Positions 34,045-40,887 of a DNA stretch of 64,000 bases are shown here, one piece after another. The translations under genes and the position numbers were made by a program. The DNA is from Rhizobiales bacterium 62-17. GTDB taxonomy: Bacteria; Pseudomonadota; Alphaproteobacteria; Rhizobiales; Beijerinckiaceae. The stretch lies in NCBI GenBank assembly GCA_001898965.1, contig MKVW01000009.1:1148964-1212963 (forward strand), in the 5' to 3' direction. Position 1 is the stretch's first letter. Every line of letters begins with the position of its first letter. The notes below the pieces were generated by a model that did not search any database, was not told where the DNA came from, and saw nothing but the letters and a program-made list of their open reading frames with translations.

Positions 34045-35262
34045 TCACGCGGCCGTGACGCGCGTCGTCTCGACGACGTTGCGCATGTAGCCGGATGGAT
34101 TCCAGAGCGGCTGCATCGGTTGCGACTTGCCTTTGGTATTGGTGGCCTTGACCATCAGCTTCTGCTCGCCGGCAGCGACGGCGACATCCGCTTTCCATTC
34201 GCGGAAAGAATATTTGCCGAGATTCTTGCCGAGGCGGGCCTTGACCCATGATTGGCCGCCGTTGCCGGAAACCTGAACTTCGGCAATACCGTCGCCACCG
34301 TCGAAAGCGATGCCGCGCAGCGCGAGTTTACCGGTCTTGACCTTCGCTCCATCCGGCACGTTGGTGATGAACGAACGCACATTGAAGCGGTTGATCGGAA
34401 TCGTCGCGATGGGCGCTTTTCCGGGCTCGACGCAGGCACACTCATTGTCGGGGATTCGATAAGCGGTCTTCATCCAGAAACTGTCGAGTTCCTTGTCGAG
34501 CACCGTGATCTCGTTCAGATGCTTGACCCAATAGGTGCCGTAATAGCCTGGCACGATCAGGCGCAGCGGATAGCCGTTGAGCCAGGGCAGATCCGTCCCG
34601 TTCATGGAATAGGCGAGCATGACTTCGCCGTCGCGGGCATGATCGAGCGTGAGCGCCTTGGTGAAATCAGGCGTATCGGGAGAGGCCGGCCCGTCGAGCC
34701 CCGCGAATGCGACTTGCACCGCGCCCGCTTCGACCCCGGCCCGTTCGAGCACGGCCTTCAGGGGCACGCCGCGCCAGCGCGCATTGCCCATGGCGCCGTT
34801 GCCGAGTTGGCCGCCGGCGACGCGCGGCTCGACGAAGCCTCGGCTATTGCCGGAACATTGATTGACCGCAACGACCTCGATCGCCGGGAATGTGTTTCGC
34901 AATTCGCGTAGCGAGAGCGAAAGCGGCTTGGACACCTTGCCCTTCACCTCGAGGCGGAACAGGTCTGGATCGATTTTCAGCGGAATATCGGCGAGATGAT
35001 AGCGAACGAAGAAAGCATCGTTGGGGGTGATGACGCTCTCGTCGAAGACCGAAAACGGCGTCTCCAACTGCGGCGGGCGGGCTGTCTGTTGGATGAGAAG
35101 ACGCTTACCTGGCACTTTGACGAGTTGGCGTTCACCGTTGTCGAAGGGCAATTTGATGGATTCGGCGGCTAAGGCCGAGAGCCGCGAACCACCGATCGCC
35201 ATCGCTCCCAGGCCCAATGCAGCGCTGCCGGCAGATGTCAGCATCTGTCGTCTGTTCAACAT
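34045..35262 (-). CDS. Periplasmic molybdopterin sulfite:cytochrome c oxidoreductase (SorA type)
   Basis: 405 residues from the ATG after GGGAGAAAGACC. A twin-arginine signal (NRRQMLTSAGSAALGLG) fits export of a folded molybdoenzyme. The SUOX-fold Moco domain has the molybdenum-ligand Cys in VNQCSGNSRG, followed by a C-terminal dimerisation (Mo-co_dimer) domain with GGDGIAEVQVS. SorAB oxidises sulfite to sulfate in the periplasm. It precedes the SorB cytochrome by 14 bases. An ECF-sigma gene and its anti-sigma gene lie immediately upstream on the same strand, which, together with known sulfite-responsive ECF control of sor genes in Sinorhizobium, suggests the same circuit here. Confidence 0.88.
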   Translation of the reverse strand: MLNRRQMLTSAGSAALGLGAMAIGGSRLSALAAESIKLPFDNGERQLVKVPGKRLLIQQTARPPQLETPFSVFDESVITPNDAFFVRYHLADIPLKIDPDLFRLEVKGKVSKPLSLSLRELRNTFPAIEVVAVNQCSGNSRGFVEPRVAGGQLGNGAMGNARWRGVPLKAVLERAGVEAGAVQVAFAGLDGPASPDTPDFTKALTLDHARDGEVMLAYSMNGTDLPWLNGYPLRLIVPGYYGTYWVKHLNEITVLDKELDSFWMKTAYRIPDNECACVEPGKAPIATIPINRFNVRSFITNVPDGAKVKTGKLALRGIAFDGGDGIAEVQVSGNGGQSWVKARLGKNLGKYSFREWKADVAVAAGEQKLMVKATNTKGKSQPMQPLWNPSGYMRNVVETTRVTAA

Positions 35263-35294
35263 GGTCTTTCTCCCGAGGACATATTCCTCGGTAG

Positions 35295-35323
35295 TGAGAC
35301 GCACGAGAGCCTAGATTTATTCC
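35295..35323 (-). promoter_or_regulatory. Possible ECF-type promoter of sorAB
   Basis: On the minus strand GGAATAAA (35323-35316) and CGTCTCA (35301-35295) resemble the -35/-10 elements of ECF sigma promoters (GGAAT-N-GTC), about 35 bases upstream of the sorA ATG. Sequence resemblance only. Confidence 0.35.
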
Positions 35324-35369
35324 ATCATGGCGTTTCAAAGCTCGGCGGCATCGCCGAGGAAAATGCGGC

Positions 35370-36170
35370 TCAGGCGTCGCAAGCCTGTCCGATATTCGGA
35401 ACGTCCCTGAGGGCTGCGAGCTGCTCCTCGGTCGGCATCTGCTTTTGATGCGTCAACTTGGCAATGAGGTCGGCGAAGCGGTCGAGGCGGGCCGGGTCCA
35501 TGCCCCGGCTGAGCAGCGCATAATCGGCGTCCGGCGTGCTCCAGGCGCGTATGCGCAATCCATCGCGGTCGGCCGGCGATGGCGTCTCGCCCCAGTGCCG
35601 CGAATGGGGCGCCACCCACAGCCCGAGCCGACAGCCGTGCTGTCCGCGATAGCCGGCGAGCAACCCGCCCTCGCGCGACGTCGGGTCGAGCGACAGATAG
35701 CTGAGTTCCAACGCCGAGGCGCGCAGATCGGGAAGACGTCCGATTTGCGCTGAGGGGAGATCGACCTGGATGCGTTGGCCGGGCGCTCCCGCTGGCTGCC
35801 CTGCTATCCAATGACGATGGGCTGCGATCGCCGCGGCGAGTTCGCCGCCCGTCGTTGGCGCCGGATTGAAGAAACGCACGGCAATGAAGCCGATGCAGGA
35901 CACAAGAACCAGAGCGGCTGCCATGGACAAGACCCATTTCGGACGGCGCTGGCGCGGCAATATCAATGCGGGGGGCGGCACCTCGGGGTGTTGGAGCTGC
36001 GTCGTGGCATGGAGATGCGACAGCGTTGCCAAGCGTTCGGCCAGCCGGGGATCACGCGCGATCGCCGCAGCCACCTCGGCCGCTTCGCTCGGGGCAAGCT
36101 CGCCGTCGAAATAGGCGTTCAACGTGTCCCAGGAAATTTCGCCGTTCGAAACTGAATTGTTATCGCGCAT
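35370..36170 (-). CDS. Membrane anti-sigma factor
   Basis: 266 residues. An N-terminal anti-sigma helix bundle (ISWDTLNAYFDGELAPSEA and following) lacks the HxxxCxxC zinc motif of ZAS proteins. One transmembrane helix lies at about 80-98, then a periplasmic domain of about 165 residues with Cys and His. Its start overlaps the sigma gene by 11 bases, the usual sigma/anti-sigma arrangement. It should hold the ECF sigma at the membrane until a periplasmic signal, perhaps sulfite, releases it (inference). Confidence 0.85.
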   Translation of the reverse strand: MRDNNSVSNGEISWDTLNAYFDGELAPSEAAEVAAAIARDPRLAERLATLSHLHATTQLQHPEVPPPALILPRQRRPKWVLSMAAALVLVSCIGFIAVRFFNPAPTTGGELAAAIAAHRHWIAGQPAGAPGQRIQVDLPSAQIGRLPDLRASALELSYLSLDPTSREGGLLAGYRGQHGCRLGLWVAPHSRHWGETPSPADRDGLRIRAWSTPDADYALLSRGMDPARLDRFADLIAKLTHQKQMPTEEQLAALRDVPNIGQACDA

Positions 36171-36732
36171 GTCGGCGCCTCGTTTCGAGGGGCCGCAGGT
36201 TCTCGTGTTCGATGACGGCCAGCAGCGCCTGCCTTGCCCGACTGATGCGGCTCATGATCGTTCCCTGCGGCACACCCAGGATGGAGGCGACCTCTCCATA
36301 GCGGAAGCCGGCCAGATCGACCAATTCAATGATCTCGCGATGGGCGGGTGCGATCTGCTTCAACGCTTGTCGGACAGTGATCTCTGCGATGATACCGTCG
36401 GCATAGCGATGATCGAAGCCGATACCCTCCAAAGCCAAACCTCCTTCCTCTTCCTCATCGAGGTGATGGTTTCGCCGATAGTTATCGATCCAGGCGTTGC
36501 GAACGATTTTAAACAACCACGCGCGCACCGTCTCCGGACGTGGCTGTGCGCTCAACTTCCCGAGAGCTTTGAGGGCGCAGGACTGAAGCAGGTCCGCGGC
36601 TGCGTCGGGATTGTCGGTCAGGCGGAGCGCGTAGGAAAAAAGACTTTTCCAATTGTCACGCAACGCGGCTTCTATGATGTCTCTCAGACCAGCACCTTTG
36701 GTCCCTAGAGCGCTTTCAAGCGAAGCGGGCAC
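36160..36732 (-). CDS. ECF-family RNA polymerase sigma factor
   Basis: 190 residues from the GTG at 36732. Region 2 (SLFSYALRLTDNPDAAADLLQ, AWLFKIVRNAWIDNYRR) and region 4 (GFRYGEVASILGVPQGTIMSR) are intact. There is no ATG in the first 150 residues: the candidate starts are GTG 36732, CTG 36687 and TTG 36663, and none has a clear ribosome site. The first nine codons from 36732 lie inside a palindromic repeat, so the true start may be downstream and the promoter may have been replaced. It likely drives sorAB and itself. The reading frame overlaps its anti-sigma by 11 bases. Confidence 0.85.
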   Translation of the reverse strand: MPASLESALGTKGAGLRDIIEAALRDNWKSLFSYALRLTDNPDAAADLLQSCALKALGKLSAQPRPETVRAWLFKIVRNAWIDNYRRNHHLDEEEEGGLALEGIGFDHRYADGIIAEITVRQALKQIAPAHREIIELVDLAGFRYGEVASILGVPQGTIMSRISRARQALLAVIEHENLRPLETRRRHAR

Positions 36733-36768
36733 CGGTTCGCATGAATAAAACGCGTCAAAACAAGAGCC
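36705..36768. repeat. Dispersed palindromic intergenic element overlapping the sigma gene start
   Basis: The stretch begins CTAGAGCGCTTTCAAGCGAAG, contains CACCGGTTCGC and ends CGCGTCAAAACAAGAGCC. From memory this is a near-consensus copy of a short element scattered in intergenic regions of many Hyphomicrobiales. It covers the apparent GTG start of the ECF sigma gene. A degenerate relative is at 11040-11160. Copy number in the genome was not tested. Confidence 0.6.
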
Positions 36769-36774
36769 TTAAGC

Positions 36775-36803
36775 CCTTCACCGTTTCAAGGAAGCGGTGA
36801 AGG
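36775..36803. repeat. Palindrome adjoining the dispersed element
   Basis: Arms CCTTCACCGTTTC and GAAGCGGTGAAGG, 13 bases each with one mismatch, around AAG. The CGTTTC...GAA core is shared with palindromes at 9725 and 11019. It lies between the carrier-protein ligase stop and the sigma gene and could terminate the ligase transcript, although no T-run follows. Confidence 0.6.
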
Positions 36804-36861
36804 ACAAAGGACATCACGACCGGATGAGATCGTCAACTCAGCCGGCGGACAAGGCTGTCTC

Positions 36862-37812
36862 TCACTTGGGCCACAGCACCTGACGCACCGCCTGTGGCCA
36901 CTGCGCCGTATCGGTGCCGTGATGCTTGAACAGCGCCAGTGCCACCCGCTCCATGCCGAAACCGACGCAGGCCGTATGCGCCACGTCGCCGTTGCTGGTG
37001 GGAATGTTCCACAGCGAGCCGAAATGATCCTGGTGATAGTTGAACGACAGGCAGGCCGTCGGCTTTTCCTCGCTCGTCACCGGGATGAGCAATTCGAACT
37101 TGAGGCCGGTGTCGCGCTGGTTGTTGGCGAGCATACGGCCGGCGCGGCCGAAGAACGGATCATTGGCCAGATCGACTTTCAGCGGCACGCCGAGCGAGCC
37201 CATCATCGCCTGGCCGCGTTCGAGCCAGGTTTCGCGGAAGGCTTGAACCTGTTCGGGCGACCCGATGCGGACATATTCGCGCATCCGGAACATCTGCATC
37301 CGCGCCGGGTCTTTCGAGGGTTCGTGCCGGAAGCAGTAGGACTGTAGATCGTAGAGCCGGCCGTCGACCGGCAACGGGCCGCGCTTGGCGACCGTCGGAT
37401 AAAGTGGATAGCAGGCGGCTGGCGTCAGCACGATGTCGGTCGCGGTCTGCTGGCCGGTCCAATCCTGGCCGGCTTCAAGTTCGGCGAGCAAGGTGCAGTG
37501 GTCGGCTTCACCGCCCATGAAACTGTGCACCGTGCCGGCAAGCTGCGGGAAGCTCTTCATATAGCCGCTCTTCTCGAACAGCGGCCTGGAGATGCCCGGC
37601 GGGAAATGGATCGGCGTGGCGCGATCTTGCGCGCCATAGCGCGTGATCAGCCGGTCGAAAGCCTGAATGACATCTTCGAAGACGTCGGAACGGCCGTAGA
37701 GACCGTCGACGCCGGTGTCGAGGAGAATGCCCTTGTCGAACAATTCGTCGAGATAGGCTTCCTGCGCCGAAACCGGCGAAGTGGACGCGGGGGCAGACGC
37801 GGCAACGCTCAT
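36862..37812 (-). CDS. Amino acid:[carrier protein] ligase (seryl-tRNA-synthetase-like)
   Basis: 316 residues from MSVAAS. Class II synthetase motif 2 is [20 protein letters not shown] and motif 3 is [11 protein letters not shown]. The zinc site of atypical SerRS is present: C134 (TPAACYP), Glu in RMREYV near 179, Cys in HTACVGFG near 282. No tRNA-binding domain exists. The family, characterised in Bradyrhizobium (bll0957 type), activates glycine or alanine with ATP and loads it on a carrier-protein phosphopantetheine, not on tRNA. The carrier gene directly upstream, 22 bases away, is the expected partner. What becomes of the carrier-bound amino acid is unknown. Which amino acid this copy prefers cannot be read. 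Confidence 0.92.
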   Translation of the reverse strand: MSVAASAPASTSPVSAQEAYLDELFDKGILLDTGVDGLYGRSDVFEDVIQAFDRLITRYGAQDRATPIHFPPGISRPLFEKSGYMKSFPQLAGTVHSFMGGEADHCTLLAELEAGQDWTGQQTATDIVLTPAACYPLYPTVAKRGPLPVDGRLYDLQSYCFRHEPSKDPARMQMFRMREYVRIGSPEQVQAFRETWLERGQAMMGSLGVPLKVDLANDPFFGRAGRMLANNQRDTGLKFELLIPVTSEEKPTACLSFNYHQDHFGSLWNIPTSNGDVAHTACVGFGMERVALALFKHHGTDTAQWPQAVRQVLWPK

Positions 37813-37834
37813 CACTACGGCTCCAGTTGTTCGT

Positions 37835-38080
37835 TCAGGCGGCGGTCTGTGTCAGTTCGGCGATGGCGCTTTGGATCGCCTTGATGCTCGCGAAGGTGCG
37901 GCGGTTGAGCATCTGCTCGGGAAATTCGATGTCGAAGGCGTCTTCCAACGCCAGCATCAATTGCACCGAGGCAAAGGAGGTCAGGCCTGCTTCATGCAGG
38001 TCGGCATCGTCGGACAAGGTCGCGGCCTTCACCGGCAGTTTGGCGGTTTGGTCGAGAATGTCGCGAATTTTATCGTTCAT
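37835..38080 (-). CDS. Dedicated acyl/aminoacyl carrier protein
   Basis: 81 residues, a typical acyl-carrier-protein length. Helix II start [16 protein letters not shown] carries the phosphopantetheine Ser in a LTS context instead of the usual DSL motif, as in carriers that pair with amino acid:[carrier protein] ligases. The gene precedes the ligase by 22 bases on the same strand, so both are one operon. It should accept an amino acid on its pantetheine thiol. The housekeeping fatty-acid ACP would be elsewhere. Confidence 0.9.
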   Translation of the reverse strand: MNDKIRDILDQTAKLPVKAATLSDDADLHEAGLTSFASVQLMLALEDAFDIEFPEQMLNRRTFASIKAIQSAIAELTQTAA

Positions 38081-38202
38081 GTGTCCAGTCCCCTAGTTAG
38101 GACAGGGTTTACCGGAGCCTCCGCTCTTAAAGGGTGAATGCGCCGGGGCCTTTACGGATCGCGGTTTATAGCTGGTTAAGCGGCTCTCGGGAATTCGACG
38201 GG

Positions 38203-38682
38203 TCAATAGCAGACGAAGCCGCCGCCAGCCGCCGGAGCCGCATTATTCATGGATTCAAGGGTGGTCCGGATATCGGTGACCAGACGTCGCAGGTCCTTAG
38301 GCTCGAGCGGTGCGGCGTCGATCTGGCTCAGCCAGGTGCCGAAATCGTTGGGATGCGGGTCCGCCAGCCGGCCGGCGATGAAGGATACCAGGGCGTCTCG
38401 GCCATCCTGCCGGTAGCGGTGCTGCAAAAATTCCAGAATGTCCTGTTCCACCGCCGCTGGGTCGAGGGGCACATGGAACCCGCCGGCGCAGGTGCAGCCG
38501 GCGATATGCGGGGCGAAAATCATCGCGCCCTTCCACAATTCCGCTAACGCCCGGCCGATGGTTGGCTCTTGCACCTGTGTCTCCCGATCGACCTCTAAAT
38601 CGGCTCTTTTGCCCGGTGTCGCAAGCCCAGGGCCAGTCTCGACGCCGGTGTTCGTGGCAAAGCTCTTATTCTGGGCTTGCAT
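38203..38682 (-). CDS. Unrecognised 159-aa protein of the carrier-ligase locus
   Basis: 159 residues on the same strand, 122 bases upstream of the carrier protein gene. Visible features: a polar N-terminal 35 residues, GCTC (C63 and C65) in APHIAGCTCAGGFHVPLD, a helical middle, and a terminal Gly-Gly-Gly-Phe-Val-Cys-Tyr tail. There is no signal peptide or membrane segment. I do not recognise the family. The clustered Cys could bind metal or take part in thiol chemistry, and the exposed C-terminal tail ending in Cys-Tyr is unusual. Its neighbours suggest a role with the aminoacylated carrier (inference). Confidence 0.7.
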   Translation of the reverse strand: MQAQNKSFATNTGVETGPGLATPGKRADLEVDRETQVQEPTIGRALAELWKGAMIFAPHIAGCTCAGGFHVPLDPAAVEQDILEFLQHRYRQDGRDALVSFIAGRLADPHPNDFGTWLSQIDAAPLEPKDLRRLVTDIRTTLESMNNAAPAAGGGFVCY

Positions 38683-38745
38683 TTCGCCGCGTCGCCGGGC
38701 AGTCGTGACCTAAATCCGCTGCCATTGCCAGGGCAGGGGCAAAAA

Positions 38746-40887
38746 ATGGAGGAAACGGCACAGCCCGCTGCTGCCGGCGTTGCAATGAACAAACCCGAGA
38801 AACTGCCCAACCGCCGCTTGCGGCTCGCCGCCGACATTGGCGGCACCTTCACCGATGTGGCCGCTTTCGATGAACGCACATCCCGTCTGTTGCTCGGCAA
38901 GACCTTGTCGACCCCCCGCCATCTGGTCGAGGGCATATCGGAAGGGGCTGGCAAATCCGGTGCTCGCTTCGCCGATGCCTCGATCTTCCTGCACGGTTCG
39001 ACCGTCGCCATCAACACCATGCTGGAGCGCAATGGCGCCAAGGCGGCTTTGATCACGACGGCGGGCTTCCGCGATGTCTATGAGATCGGCCGCATCAACC
39101 GGCCCGACGCCTATAATCTCTACTTCCGCAAACATGACCCTTTGGTGCCGCGTTCGCGCCGGTTCGAGGTGAACGAACGTCTCACCGCCGAGGGCGATGT
39201 CCATCAGCCGCTCGATGAAGCGAGCGTTCACGCCGTCTGCGATCGCCTGATCGAGATCGGCGTCGATGCGGTCGGCATCATGCTTTTGCACTCCTACCGC
39301 AATCCGACGCATGAAATCCGCGTCCGCGAGATCGTGCGCGAGCGTCTGCCGCAGGCTTTCGTCTCCGCCTCCCATGAACTGTCGCAGGAATATCGCGAGT
39401 TCGAACGCTGCTCGACCGTGCTGGCCAATGCCTATGTCGGCCCGCGCGTGCGCGATTACATTCAGGAAATCGACGGCCATCTGAAACAGGCCGATTTCGA
39501 CGGTTCCTTCCTGCTCGTGCAGTCGACGGGCGGTCTTTATGAATCGGCGCAGGCGCAGCAGCAGTGCATCCGCATGCTGGAATCAGGCCCCGCCGCCGGT
39601 GTCGTCGGCACCCAAGCGCTCTGCCACGCCATGGGGCTTGGCGAGGCCATCGCCTTCGACATGGGCGGCACCACCGCCAAGGCCGGCGTCATCTATGACG
39701 GCCATGCGCTGACGACGAGCCTTGCTCTGGTCGGCGGTTATGAGCGCGCCCTGCCGGTGCAGATGGCGATGATCGATATTTTCGAGGTCGGTACGGGCGG
39801 CGGCAGCATCGCCTGGCTCGACGAGGGCGGCGCTTTGCATGTCGGCCCGCGCAGCGCCGGCGCCGAGCCGGGCCCGGCCTGTTACGGCCGTGGCGGCGAA
39901 CAGCCGACTGTCACCGACGCCAATCTGATCCTTGGCCGCCTCGGCGCCGACCGTTTCCTCGGCGGCGAGATGAAGCTTGATGTCGCCGCCGCCCGCCAGG
40001 CCATTCAGGACAAGATCGCCGGCCCCCTCGGCCTCACTGTGATCGAAGCGGCCGCCGGCATTCTGCGCATCGCTGCCACCACCATGTCGCTTGCGGTGAA
40101 GACGGTGACGACCGAGCGCGGCCTCGATGCAGCCTCTTTCCCGCTCGTCGCATACGGCGGCGCCGGTCCTTTGCATGCGGTGGCAATCGCCCGTGAGATC
40201 GGCATGGAGCGGGTGATCGTACCGCGCGCGCCGGGCCATTTCTGCGCCTTCGGCATGCTGCATTCCGATCTGCGCTACGATTATGTGCGCACATGGCCGG
40301 CGCGGCTGGCGCAATTGTCCTTCGCCGATCTCGAACGCATCTACGGCGAATTGATCACCGAGGGCGAAGAAGCCCTGGCGCGCAGCGGCGCCAGCAATGC
40401 CAAGATGAAAGTCGTGCGTGCCGTCGACATGCGTTACGTCGGCCAGGAACATGCGGTGACGATCGAGTTGCCGGAAAAGGTGCTGCGCAAGCAGGACCGT
40501 GCCGCCATCAAACAGCTCTTCGATGCCGAACATCTGCTGCGCTACGGCACCAATGCGCCGACTGAGGCGGCGGAACTCGTCAGCCTGCGGGCGACAATCA
40601 GCGGCGTCATGCGCAAGCCGAAGATGGAGAAGATCGCGCGCGGAACGGCCAAACCGCCGGCGGCGGCGCTGCGCGGCACGCGCTCCGTCACCTTCGGCCC
40701 AAGTGCGTCTGGTCATGGCGCGGCGAAGAAAACCACGGTCTATGCGCGCGACGCGCTGAAGGCCGGCAATCGCATCGCTGGCCCGGCGCTCATCGAGGAA
40801 CATGCCTCGACCACGGTCGTCTTTCCCTCTGACAAATTGGAAGTCGATCAGTTCGGTAATCTGGTTGTTGAAATCGGGAGGGCGTGA
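38746..40887 (+). CDS. hyuA: N-methylhydantoinase A / 5-oxoprolinase subunit HyuA
   Basis: 713 residues from ATG after CAGGGGC; an ATG 13 codons later is possible. The ASKHA-like ATP-binding domain begins DIGGTFTDV near residue 30 and has FDMGGTTAKAG and GTGGGSIAW further on; C-terminal hydantoinase domain follows. HyuA and HyuB form ATP-dependent hydantoinases, oxoprolinases or acetone/acetophenone-carboxylase-like enzymes. The HyuB gene overlaps the stop codon. Substrate cannot be read. It is divergent from the 159-aa gene at 38682, with 63 bases between. Confidence 0.9.
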   Translation: MEETAQPAAAGVAMNKPEKLPNRRLRLAADIGGTFTDVAAFDERTSRLLLGKTLSTPRHLVEGISEGAGKSGARFADASIFLHGSTVAINTMLERNGAKAALITTAGFRDVYEIGRINRPDAYNLYFRKHDPLVPRSRRFEVNERLTAEGDVHQPLDEASVHAVCDRLIEIGVDAVGIMLLHSYRNPTHEIRVREIVRERLPQAFVSASHELSQEYREFERCSTVLANAYVGPRVRDYIQEIDGHLKQADFDGSFLLVQSTGGLYESAQAQQQCIRMLESGPAAGVVGTQALCHAMGLGEAIAFDMGGTTAKAGVIYDGHALTTSLALVGGYERALPVQMAMIDIFEVGTGGGSIAWLDEGGALHVGPRSAGAEPGPACYGRGGEQPTVTDANLILGRLGADRFLGGEMKLDVAAARQAIQDKIAGPLGLTVIEAAAGILRIAATTMSLAVKTVTTERGLDAASFPLVAYGGAGPLHAVAIAREIGMERVIVPRAPGHFCAFGMLHSDLRYDYVRTWPARLAQLSFADLERIYGELITEGEEALARSGASNAKMKVVRAVDMRYVGQEHAVTIELPEKVLRKQDRAAIKQLFDAEHLLRYGTNAPTEAAELVSLRATISGVMRKPKMEKIARGTAKPPAAALRGTRSVTFGPSASGHGAAKKTTVYARDALKAGNRIAGPALIEEHASTTVVFPSDKLEVDQFGNLVVEIGRA

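Noticed and set aside
34031-34249. Upstream extension of the SorB frame
   Set aside because: It runs through sorA in another frame; the ATG at 34030 has a GGAGGG ribosome site and begins a proper signal peptide.
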